Source: Cognatishimia sp. F0-27
GTDB taxonomy: Bacteria > Pseudomonadota > Alphaproteobacteria > Rhodobacterales > Rhodobacteraceae
Length of the DNA: 64,000 nucleotides
Assembly: GCF_020667845.1 (NCBI RefSeq)
Contig: NZ_JAFMPQ010000018.1
Span: forward strand, 35,082 to 99,081
Direction of reading: 5' to 3'
Made by a program: the position numbers and the translations under genes. Under the pieces are notes generated by a model. The model had not been told where the DNA came from, made no database searches, and saw nothing but the letters and a program-made list of their open reading frames with translations. This document shows positions 1 to 7,542 of this stretch, piece after piece (within the stretch, counting starts at the first letter, position 1; each line of letters begins with the position of its first letter).

Positions 1-280
1 GCAGGCCGCCCGCCACGGCAGTCATGAGCACGAGGTTGCGCAGATACATCTCGGCGATCCAGCCAAATGCGAGGGTCCTGGTTTCCTCCAACGGCGGCTG
101 AAACCAGTAGAACGACACAAACGCGATGCCGACGATGATCAGCTTTTCGGTGATCAGGAACCACGCGTTCCAGACCCATGCGAGCATATCAAGCGGGCGC
201 AGGGGCCATGTGAAGAACGGAGAGACTTTCAACGGGACCGGGGGAACATGGTTCCAACCCTTGAGGGGTGCATCGCTCAT
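1..280 (-). CDS. Sterol desaturase / fatty acid hydroxylase family protein (3' end outside window)
   Basis: The first 93 codons are present and the gene runs off the left edge. The N-terminus reads MSDAPLKGWNHVPPVPLKVS, followed by two hydrophobic stretches around a FYWFQPPLEETRTLAFGW segment that I recognise from sterol desaturase family proteins of Rhodobacteraceae. The family consists of integral membrane di-iron oxygenases with histidine clusters; those clusters lie in the missing part, so catalysis cannot be checked here. The ATG at 280 is preceded in the same frame by another ATG nine bases upstream, so the exact start is uncertain. The gene is divergent from the LysR regulator at 386, with a dyad symmetric site in between, suggesting it is the regulator's target. 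Confidence 0.7.
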   Translation of the reverse strand, partial: MSDAPLKGWNHVPPVPLKVSPFFTWPLRPLDMLAWVWNAWFLITEKLIIVGIAFVSFYWFQPPLEETRTLAFGWIAEMYLRNLVLMTAVAGGL

Positions 281-337
281 ATCGCTCACCGTGGGTTGTG
301 GCATCTGCGCCGGAGTTTGACAGAGCCCTCCTCACAT

Positions 338-375
338 GAAAAACAGTTTAATGTTGGTAATAAAATCTGTTTTTC
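338..375. promoter_or_regulatory. Inverted repeat in the LysR / desaturase divergent promoter
   Basis: The arms GAAAAACAG (338-346) and CTGTTTTTC (367-375) are perfect 9-bp inverted repeats separated by 20 bases. The site lies in the AT-rich 105-bp gap between two divergent genes and ends a few bases before the LysR gene's ribosome binding site. That is where LysR-type regulators usually bind to control themselves and a divergent target. Binding is inferred from position and symmetry only. Confidence 0.45.
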
Positions 376-385
376 CGAGGTGAAG

Positions 386-1318
386 ATGGGCATTTCCTTG
401 AAGGCGATGGAGTATTTCACCACCGCGCTGCGGCATGGCAGCATTGTCAAGGCGGCAGGCGAATTGAACATTGCGGCCTCCGCTGTCGCCACGGCGATAG
501 ACCAGGTCGAAGCCGCGTTCGACCTGACGCTGGTCACCCGGCAACGGTCGCGGGGGATTGAGGCCAATGCGAGCGGTCGGTTGGTGGCAGAAAAGCTCGG
601 TCGTTTGCTGGATGAGTATCACGCAGTTCTGAGCGAAGCCGCGGAGCTGAAACAGGCCCTCAGCGGCCCATTGCGCATCGGGTATTACGCGCCGATCGCG
701 CCCGCGTTTCTGCCTTCGATCCTTGCGTCCTTCGTGCCGCAAGGCAGCGCTGTCACACTTCATCTGGACGAATGCGACAACGACAGCGCGCAAGATGGTC
801 TCCTGAACGGGGCCTATGACGCCATCCTCTTTGTCAGCGAGGATGTCCGGCCATCGGTCGAATTTGACGTCTTGATCGAAGCCCCGGCTTATTGCCTCGT
901 CCCCGAGGATCACCCCTTTGCCACGCAGGGCAGTGTCACCATGGCGCAAATCGCCGATGAACGATTGGTTGTGCTCAATCGGCCAGTGGCCGGAGCCTAT
1001 TACAAGGCGCTCCTTGATGCCCAAGGCAAAGACCTGTGCATTGCTGCCTATGCAACCTCGACCGAGATGGTGAGGAGCCTCGTAAGTGCGGGCCACGGCG
1101 TTGCCGTTCTGAACATGCAGCCAGTGACCCGGCAAAGCTATTGCGGAAACACGCTGTCAGGGGTTCCGATCTCGGACGCATTGCCTCCGTTGACCCTCTC
1201 GATCGGATACCAAAAATCGCGGCCCCGCAGAGTGGTCCAGCATTTTGTAGAGGCCTGCCGGACGCATTTTTCATCAAACGGCCCGCACCGATGCACGGTC
1301 ACGCCGGTGCCGGAGTGA
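386..1318 (+). CDS. LysR-family transcriptional regulator
   Basis: A 310-aa protein with the two-domain LysR layout. An N-terminal winged helix-turn-helix covers about residues 1-60 (KAMEYFTTALRHGSIVKAA followed by a conserved AIDQVE recognition region). A periplasmic-binding-protein-like effector domain follows from about residue 90, including the typical GPLRIGYY strand. I chose the ATG at 386 because GAGG lies at 377-380 and the HTH begins immediately; a longer in-frame extension to 248 carries no recognisable domain. The gene is divergent from the sterol desaturase gene, so local control of that gene is likely. The effector is unknown. Confidence 0.88.
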   Translation: MGISLKAMEYFTTALRHGSIVKAAGELNIAASAVATAIDQVEAAFDLTLVTRQRSRGIEANASGRLVAEKLGRLLDEYHAVLSEAAELKQALSGPLRIGYYAPIAPAFLPSILASFVPQGSAVTLHLDECDNDSAQDGLLNGAYDAILFVSEDVRPSVEFDVLIEAPAYCLVPEDHPFATQGSVTMAQIADERLVVLNRPVAGAYYKALLDAQGKDLCIAAYATSTEMVRSLVSAGHGVAVLNMQPVTRQSYCGNTLSGVPISDALPPLTLSIGYQKSRPRRVVQHFVEACRTHFSSNGPHRCTVTPVPE

Positions 1319-2090
1319 CAAACGCACGGTGCGGGCAAGCGCCGAAAAAGAACGCCAATCCGGACAGTCGGGGCTGGTGCACCCGGCAAGGCGTGGTGGC
1401 GCGCGGTCACTGACGCCCATGTGCCGGACAGACGCCGATACACTGATCAGGGGCCCGCTTTCCGAAGCGTCGCGCAACCCGGCATCTTTGGGTGGGCCGC
1501 ACGGGAACAGGCCGTGTCACCCGCGCCTTTGCCCTGCGCGATCAAGCGGCTCGACACAAACCACCATACCGCGCGCCTTTCATGCACGACGCGCTTTTGC
1601 ATAATGGCCGATATGCCCAAACTGCCTCGATCTCCCCGATCCGGCATGGGCCGCTGGACTGTCTGTTCCGCGCCGGGCTGCTCGGCGCGCGCGCCCCGGC
1701 CATCGCTTGGGCACCCGACCCGCTCCCGCGCACCCAGCGCTTGTCACGTGCCATGCGCCGCCCATGTTCTCGTGATCCGTGGCTGCGTCACAATCCAAGC
1801 CGATCGGCAAGGGAAGCGGCTCGGAAATGGCTTGTCATCCGCCCGCCGCCTGCAATGCACCAGCGCACGAGGTGGGCGATTTGATCGGTCTGTTACCAGC
1901 GCCGGGTGCATCAGCCGCAGCCCTCTGTCCCCCATGAACACCACCGAGGAACCGGGATCAGCGGCGGATGATCACCCGCCGGTGCATGCACCTGATCCCA
2001 AGAACCGGCTGCAACCGCCATGTGCCGTCGCAGCCATTGTTTGCGGATCTTTCCTCGACTGATCAACTGCGGCTCATGAGACACGCGATT
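1319..2090. other. Gene-free stretch
   Basis: About 770 bases of GC-rich sequence between the LysR gene and the end of the 904-aa RTX gene. Open frames exist in several phases on both strands, but none has a ribosome binding site, recognisable domain or protein-like composition. I see no RNA gene or clear repeat. Confidence 0.5.
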
Positions 2091-4805
2091 TCAAAAAAGC
2101 TCAGCATCGGCAATCGCGGCATCAAGATTGCTGAATTCGAGCAAGGTCAGCCTATTGCCATCGCCAAAGTCGAACACGAGATTGCCGGACGGATCGAGAG
2201 ACGCGAAGTCGCGGAGATCTTCAACCTCTGGCGACGCGCCCAGCAAGGATGCCGCGATCTGCACCCCATCCACAGGCTGGAAATCGACCACCACGTCGGC
2301 CCCAGCAGTGTAGACGAACTGATCCGCGCCCAGCCCGCCGCGCATCACGTCGTCACCAGAACCGCCATCCAGCGTGTCGTTCCCGGCATTGCCTTCGAGC
2401 AGGTCATCGTCCGCACCTCCCATCAGCACATCGAAGCCATTGGCCCCCAGCAGCGTGTCATCGCCGTCACCGCCCTGCAGGCTGTCCGCGCCAAGACCGC
2501 CTTCGAGCAGGTCGGAACCCAACCCGCCATCGAGGCTGTCATTGCCATTATTACCCTGCAAGGAGTCCGCGCCATCACCGCCCGAGAGCGTATCGAACCC
2601 GTCACGGGCACGCAGGAAGTCGTTACCCCCATCACCGGACATTGCGTCAAACCCGAGACCGCCTTCGAGCGTGTCGTCGCCGTCGCCCCCAAACAGCACG
2701 TCATTGCCGAAGTTTCCTTCGAGCGTGTCCGAGCCGTCGCCACCGGACAAACTGTCAAAACCGTTGCGCGCGCGCATGAAGTCATTGCCCTCCCCGCCAG
2801 ACATCTCGTCAAAGCCGAGCCCACCTTCCAGCGTGTCGTCGCCAACGCCACCGAGCAGCGTGTCATTGCCGTTGTTGCCCTCAAGGCTGTCATTTCCCGC
2901 GCCTCCATCCAGGCTGTCGAACCCGTTTGCGCCGAGAAGCGTATCGTTGTCATCACCGCCATCGAGCGTGTCGCTGCCATCGCCACCAGCGATCAAATCG
3001 TTACCGGCGTCGCCCGTCAGCAGGTCATTGCCGGGACCGCCGTTGATTGTTTCGGGGTCCACACCGCCGTTGATCGTGAGATCCTGCGAAATGGCGACGC
3101 CTGCGCTCTCCAAGCGTTCAGTTGTGCCTCCTGCGTCCGTGTAGGACACAAAGACGCTGATCTCGGCGCCGGCGTCCACGGTTTGAAGATCGTAGGTTGC
3201 CTCGGTCGCCCCAGGGACCGGAACACCGTCACGCAGCCATTGGTAGGCGAAGGGGCCAAGACCGTCTTCGTCCGCGATGGCCGTCGTGTCCGCCGTCAGC
3301 GTCTCGCCTTGCTCGGCAAGACCGGCGACAAAAACGGCACCCGTTGGTGCGCGATTGAATAGATCCCCCAGTCTGACGGACTGATCCGAAAACGCGACCT
3401 GCTCGACACCAATCAGCAGATCCGCTCCCTGGCTGGAGGTCACCAAGATCCCTTCTGTGGTCCGTTCAAGGGTCGCCGTGTCGCGTGCGGCATCAATGCC
3501 CGCCACATCCGTTCCCGGACCTCCATCCAGTGTATCATCCCCGGCCCCGCCGATCAGCGTGTCATCGCCGGCCTCACCGGCAATCTGATCCGCTGTGGCG
3601 CTTCCCGTGACGCTGTCATTGCCACCGCCGCTGGAAACCCGTTCGCCCCAGTCTTCCAGCGCAACCGTGTCATCGCCGTCAGAAAAGCGTCCGTCGGCTA
3701 CAAATATGTCGAAACGATTGTCGTCGTCGCCAGTTCCCAGAATATTGAGGTTGGAATTGTAGGCGACGTGACCGGCGGAAGAGACGTGTGGCAATTGGCT
3801 GAAATTGCCGCCAATCGCCGGATCGACGCGCGTCATGGTCGCGGTCAGCCGGTCATACAGATACACCCCATCGGCACCATCGCTGTCATCGGTCAGATTG
3901 GTGGCGTTGGAGGTAAAGGTGATGTAGCGCCCGTTCGCGGAGATGTCGTTTGCGAAAGAACGCCCATCCGAGTCTCCGGTGGCGTTTTCCGAGATCAGCG
4001 TCGTCTCGTCGGTTTCGCGGTCATACAGAAAGACGTCGTGCAGGGTGTCTGTATCGCCGGGCACGACAGACGGGTCCTGCGAGTCGAAAAGAACAAAGCG
4101 CCCGTCAGCGGAGATGGACGCACGTCCGCTATCACCTGCGAAGACGCCGCCATCGGCCCGCGTGCCGACCTTGACCAACCCTTCGCCACCAAGATCATAA
4201 GTGAAGACTTCGTAATGATTGCTGTTGTCGTAATATGCCGCGCGCGTGAACGCGATAACCGCGCCATCCTGTGACGCGTCGGGATCGCTTGGATCGCCAC
4301 CGACGGTCTGCGGGGTCAAGAGCCTGGTCTGCGCGAGGGTATCGGCATCGACGAGATAGATCTCGTTGCTGGCCTGCGTCTGGTAAACAAATCGCCCGTC
4401 GCCGATAAAGCTGACTTCGCGGGCAAGGCCGCCGCTGAAACCCTCGACGCTGCCATCGAACCGGTCGTAGACAAAGGCCATCTTGCTTGGATCGTCAGAC
4501 AGGAAGCCGCGATTGAACATAGAGAAGGTGAGATAGCGGCCGTCCTGCGAAAGGCCTGTCCATCCGGAACTGCTGTTTCCCATCGCATCGCCAGGCGCAT
4601 TCCCGTCCGGGGCAATGCTGATCCTTTCAACCGTGCCAGCCGCACGATCCGCGAGGAAGACGTCCCAACTGTCGTTTCCATCGTCTTCGTCGATGGTCCC
4701 TTGGTGGGCAAAAGCCACCCATCGGCCATCTTCAGAGATTGCCGGGTCCCTCGCATCTCCGAGAGACTTGTCGAAATCACGGGTGATGTATTCGATCGGA
4801 ATCAT
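2091..4805 (-). CDS. Secreted beta-propeller / RTX calcium-binding protein
   Basis: A 904-aa protein. Residues about 15-380 hold seven TolB/PD40-like repeats, each with an xSxDGRxxxF-type core (for example ISEDGRWVAF, LSQDGRYLTF, ISADGRFVLF), predicting a seven-bladed propeller. A short RTX block follows, then an Ig-like segment containing YQWLRDGVPV, then a long run of GGxGxDxLxGG nonapeptides that should form a calcium-loaded beta-roll. No Sec signal peptide is seen, which fits type I secretion through a C-terminal signal; the C-terminus (ending DAELF) differs from the cassette of the other RTX proteins here. I chose the ATG at 4805 because AGGGAGG lies just upstream; an ATG 13 codons earlier lacks a site. 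Function and substrate are unknown. Confidence 0.85.
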   Translation of the reverse strand: MIPIEYITRDFDKSLGDARDPAISEDGRWVAFAHQGTIDEDDGNDSWDVFLADRAAGTVERISIAPDGNAPGDAMGNSSSGWTGLSQDGRYLTFSMFNRGFLSDDPSKMAFVYDRFDGSVEGFSGGLAREVSFIGDGRFVYQTQASNEIYLVDADTLAQTRLLTPQTVGGDPSDPDASQDGAVIAFTRAAYYDNSNHYEVFTYDLGGEGLVKVGTRADGGVFAGDSGRASISADGRFVLFDSQDPSVVPGDTDTLHDVFLYDRETDETTLISENATGDSDGRSFANDISANGRYITFTSNATNLTDDSDGADGVYLYDRLTATMTRVDPAIGGNFSQLPHVSSAGHVAYNSNLNILGTGDDDNRFDIFVADGRFSDGDDTVALEDWGERVSSGGGNDSVTGSATADQIAGEAGDDTLIGGAGDDTLDGGPGTDVAGIDAARDTATLERTTEGILVTSSQGADLLIGVEQVAFSDQSVRLGDLFNRAPTGAVFVAGLAEQGETLTADTTAIADEDGLGPFAYQWLRDGVPVPGATEATYDLQTVDAGAEISVFVSYTDAGGTTERLESAGVAISQDLTINGGVDPETINGGPGNDLLTGDAGNDLIAGGDGSDTLDGGDDNDTLLGANGFDSLDGGAGNDSLEGNNGNDTLLGGVGDDTLEGGLGFDEMSGGEGNDFMRARNGFDSLSGGDGSDTLEGNFGNDVLFGGDGDDTLEGGLGFDAMSGDGGNDFLRARDGFDTLSGGDGADSLQGNNGNDSLDGGLGSDLLEGGLGADSLQGGDGDDTLLGANGFDVLMGGADDDLLEGNAGNDTLDGGSGDDVMRGGLGADQFVYTAGADVVVDFQPVDGVQIAASLLGASPEVEDLRDFASLDPSGNLVFDFGDGNRLTLLEFSNLDAAIADAELF
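2318..3050 (-). repeat. RTX nonapeptide-coding tandem repeat with a 162-bp higher-order unit
   Basis: This stretch of the 904-aa gene encodes about two dozen consecutive nonapeptides. Within it a six-nonapeptide (54-residue, 162-bp) block is duplicated: the block containing GLGFDEMSGGEGNDFMRARN recurs as one with GLGFDAMSGDGGNDFLRARD, with the DNA at 2802 matching that at 2640. This indicates expansion by unequal crossover of a multi-repeat unit, not of single nonapeptides. Confidence 0.8.
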
Positions 4806-5691
4806 GTGCGGCACCTCCCTGTTGCCGTGGCTGACGAGTTCCAAATCCTTTTTGACAAATGTATGCCAGATTTAGAATGCATCCTTGATCTGAATCATGA
4901 CGGCACCCCTGCACATGACCGGCCAGTGTTTGGACTGCATCCGGTCGAATCCGCGCCGCGCGGTGTCAATGGCGCCCGTATCCGGCTCTCCGAATTGGTG
5001 ACTGCAGGCAAATCCGGTGTGTTTCAGCCCGTCCGGGCAGCATGCGCATCGGGACATCTGCGAACCGCCGCATGCCCTCGACCGAAGGCAAGATGCGTGT
5101 TGGTCGACCAATGGCTGAAACGATGCAGGATTCCGGCCCGAGCGTGCAGGTTGGTCAGCCGCGCCGATGCGCGTGAGAAACGGGGCCCGGTCAAGTGCGC
5201 CCTGCGGCGGGAGACTTTCCTTGGCAACCGCGCGGTGACCATGTGCGCCACGGTTGTCGACGCATACAGAACCGGCACCTCCATGCCTCGCCCGTCTACC
5301 AAGGTTCCATGCCCGACCCTGTGTGGGTGATACATTTGCAGCACGCGGAATCCGGCAAACAAGGGGCGGTTCAACCTTCAGTTTGGGCTCTTCCGAGACA
5401 TCTGAGTATTTCCCTCAGATGTCGGCTAAGTTGCGGCAAGCGGTCGTTCGGTGACGGAAAGCCGAAGTTTCAGTTCTCAATGACCGCTACGATCAGGAGC
5501 GGACGTTGGCGACAGGTCGAGCCATAACCGGGTTGCGGACGATCCAGACCTTGAATGGTGATTGAAAAGGCTTGCCTACATTTGATGCAGAGCAAGGCTT
5601 TCCATTGCGTTTGTGATAGCATGGTGTTGCGGCGAATACGTCGCGCAGAGGTTCGGAATTCTTTGAGCGCGTTCGGCGGTACCTAATCGGC
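4806..5691. other. Gene-free stretch with one hairpin
   Basis: About 890 bases between two divergent genes. The part next to 4806 must carry the promoter of the RTX/propeller gene; an AT-rich segment lies at about 4845-4880. The only clear structure is the inverted repeat at 5397-5423. Open frames here have no recognisable product. Confidence 0.5.
5397..5423. repeat. Perfect 10-bp inverted repeat with 7-nt loop
   Basis: GACATCTGAG (5397-5406) and CTCAGATGTC (5414-5423) pair perfectly around a TATTTCC loop. There is no T-run after either arm, so it is not a classical terminator. It stands alone in a gene-free region about 270 bases upstream of the lipid desaturase gene. It could be an operator, an insertion remnant or an RNA hairpin. 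Confidence 0.55.
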
Positions 5692-6294
5692 ATGGAGATC
5701 ACCTTGGTATCAAGTTTGGCCCTGATCTTTGAGCAGGTGGTTCTCATTTACCTGATTTCTGACCTATGCAGCGGTCTCTTCCATTGGGCTGAGGATACAT
5801 TGGGCGCAGATGATACTCCGATTTGGGGGCCACTCTTTGCTGCTCCGAATTCGAAGCATCATTCGGAGCCGACAGCTATGTTGAAGATACATTGGGCCAG
5901 AAACAACTTTCTGCCCGTTGCGGCTTCCATCCTTCTGGTGTGCGCTTTTCGGCTGTTTAATGCGCTGACATGGCAAATTGCCGTGTTCGCTACAATAGCC
6001 GGCTTTTCGCAGCAGGCTCATAGGTTTTCTCATACACTGAGAGCACGTCTGCCAATGACTGTTGTCTTGCTGCAGCGAATACACGTCCTTCAGGACGCGC
6101 GCCATCACTGGGAGCACCACAGGCCACCGCACCTCACCCGGTATTGCGCCTTGACGCCCTGGCTCAATCCAGTGCTGGACAGAATTCGTTTCTGGCGCGT
6201 CTTGGATCGGGTCTTTGTACCGGTTTTCGGGGCTCCGCGAAGATTGGATCTTTGCGACGAACCATGGTACCGCGATCGCGCGATCTGGGCTTAG
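5692..6294 (+). CDS. CarF/TMEM189-type lipid desaturase domain protein
   Basis: A 200-aa membrane protein that matches the Kua/TMEM189/CarF family, whose characterised members (PEDS1, and CarF of Myxococcus) introduce the vinyl-ether double bond of plasmalogens. Visible features are hydrophobic segments at about 8-30, 73-90 and 95-108 and an ordered set of histidines expected to bind two metals: H31 (SGLFHWAEDTLG), H56-H57 (SKHHSEP), H110 and H114, H131, H138-H139, H142-H143 (ARHHWEHHRPPH) and H147. The downstream LNPVLDRIRFW motif is also typical. It stands alone with no recognisable ether-lipid genes nearby and a weak ribosome binding site. Base composition is less GC-rich than its neighbours, suggesting transfer. 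Family assignment is firm; the exact lipid substrate is inferred. Confidence 0.82.
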   Translation: MEITLVSSLALIFEQVVLIYLISDLCSGLFHWAEDTLGADDTPIWGPLFAAPNSKHHSEPTAMLKIHWARNNFLPVAASILLVCAFRLFNALTWQIAVFATIAGFSQQAHRFSHTLRARLPMTVVLLQRIHVLQDARHHWEHHRPPHLTRYCALTPWLNPVLDRIRFWRVLDRVFVPVFGAPRRLDLCDEPWYRDRAIWA

Positions 6295-6554
6295 GCTGGG
6301 GTCATTTTGAACCAATGCGCAATGGCAGAAGTGATGCAGGTTTCTCGGACGCCATGCGCGAGGCTTGAGTGGCGCGCGGCATTGGCTGGCGTCGGAGAAG
6401 CGCTCGAGCACGAAATCGCGGGGTTGGGTTTGGGGCGGACCGGTTGTGTCTATGGGGATTTGACGCGGCACATTGCCTTGGGTTCTTCCCAGCATGTTGG
6501 ATCGAATGATTTGCCGCAGGCCGCCGCGTCGCGGGCTTCGAAGGTTCTGATCAA
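6295..6554. other. No gene seen between the lipid desaturase and the IS5 remnant
   Basis: About 260 bases without a convincing reading frame. A long open frame on the opposite strand (5764-6495) runs antisense through the desaturase gene and is treated as a shadow. Confidence 0.4.
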
Positions 6555-7336
6555 CATTTGTTGTTCTCCGCGGATATCGACGGCCGTCTGACCATGACGA
6601 TCCGGATCACGGGCATGCCACGCGTTGATGATAAACGCGCATAGAATTGAATTAAGGTTTTCCATCGCCTTGGCTTGCGCTGGCGTGACCTTTCCTCGGC
6701 AAATGCCGTTTGCAAGATGCTCTGTATCTGTCGGTAACGATGGATCCACAGGGGCATATCCCTGCGGTTGATGGTCCGTCTTGCCGCCTAACACCGCCCA
6801 AGGAAGACTGTGATGATCGACGCCACCTGCCTGAAGGCACGCCGCGCAACGTCCAGATTGGGCGTCCAACAAGGGGGAGGTCGCGTGATTGACCAAACCA
6901 ACAGCGACATGCACCTTTGACCGGCAGAGCATTTCGAAACGAAATGTCCCGAGAGGAGCCAAGCTGCTTGCCATCAGCGGCAATCGGGAACGACCGCGAG
7001 ACCTGTTCGTCGCAGCAGGTAAGAACCGTGGGAAATTCAGGTGTCATGGGTCTGAGGGGCGGCTTGCCCAAAGTGGCCAGCTTGCTCGGGGACCGAGGAA
7101 ATAATCCAGATGGGTTACGAGAAGCGTTGAACGCGAGAGGGGCACAGGCCTGCGTCCCGATCCGCAAACGGCGGAACTCGGCGGTCAAATAGCGCTGGTG
7201 CCGCTACAATCGCAGCAACCGGGCCGGAATCATGTCCGCCACGGTGAATGACTGGCAATGCGGTGCGGCGTGAACCGATGGATGCCCGCAAGCCAGTCTA
7301 TCATCAACCGTAATCGCAGATCTCTTTATGTATTGA
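6555..7336 (+). pseudogene. Decayed IS5-family transposase
   Basis: Reading across frames recovers a diagnostic order of IS5-type transposase motifs: MPRVDDKRA (6615 region), then a GLRWRD tract, then RKTVMIDATCLKARRATS (6800 region), then a stretch equivalent to LLGDRGNNPDGLREAL, and finally RYNRSNRAGIM, ending at a TGA at 7334-7336 in the frame of CPQASLSSTVIADLF. Several stop codons (for example just after DDKRA) and at least two frame changes interrupt it, so it cannot be functional. I did not find terminal inverted repeats. Its position between the lipid desaturase and protease genes suggests past transposon traffic in this accessory region. Confidence 0.8.
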
Positions 7337-7542
7337 TCTCAGGTTCCGAGACTACTTTCGCCCGCTTGAAACCGGTTAGTGTCCCCACGCAATGCCACTA
7401 ATAAAATCAATTTTTTGACCTATTTGAATTATTCACCTGTGCCGTGACTACTCAATATTAACCGAACCTGACCCATGTCTGGCGAGCCAAGCGCTGGTTT
7501 TCACGAAAGGCCCATCCGCGCTTGTTTCCGGGAGTGTGGTGA

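Noticed and set aside
1421..2062. 213-codon plus-strand frame after the LysR gene
   Set aside because: Cys/Arg/Pro-rich, no ribosome binding site or domain; overlapping open frames in every phase suggest GC bias only.
2318..3050. Regularly spaced short repeats resembling a CRISPR-like array
   Set aside because: The period (27 bp and multiples) matches RTX nonapeptide codons in a long open frame; there are no unique spacers and no cas genes.
5764..6495. 243-codon minus-strand frame opposite the lipid desaturase gene
   Set aside because: The plus-strand gene has all family motifs; the antisense frame has none.
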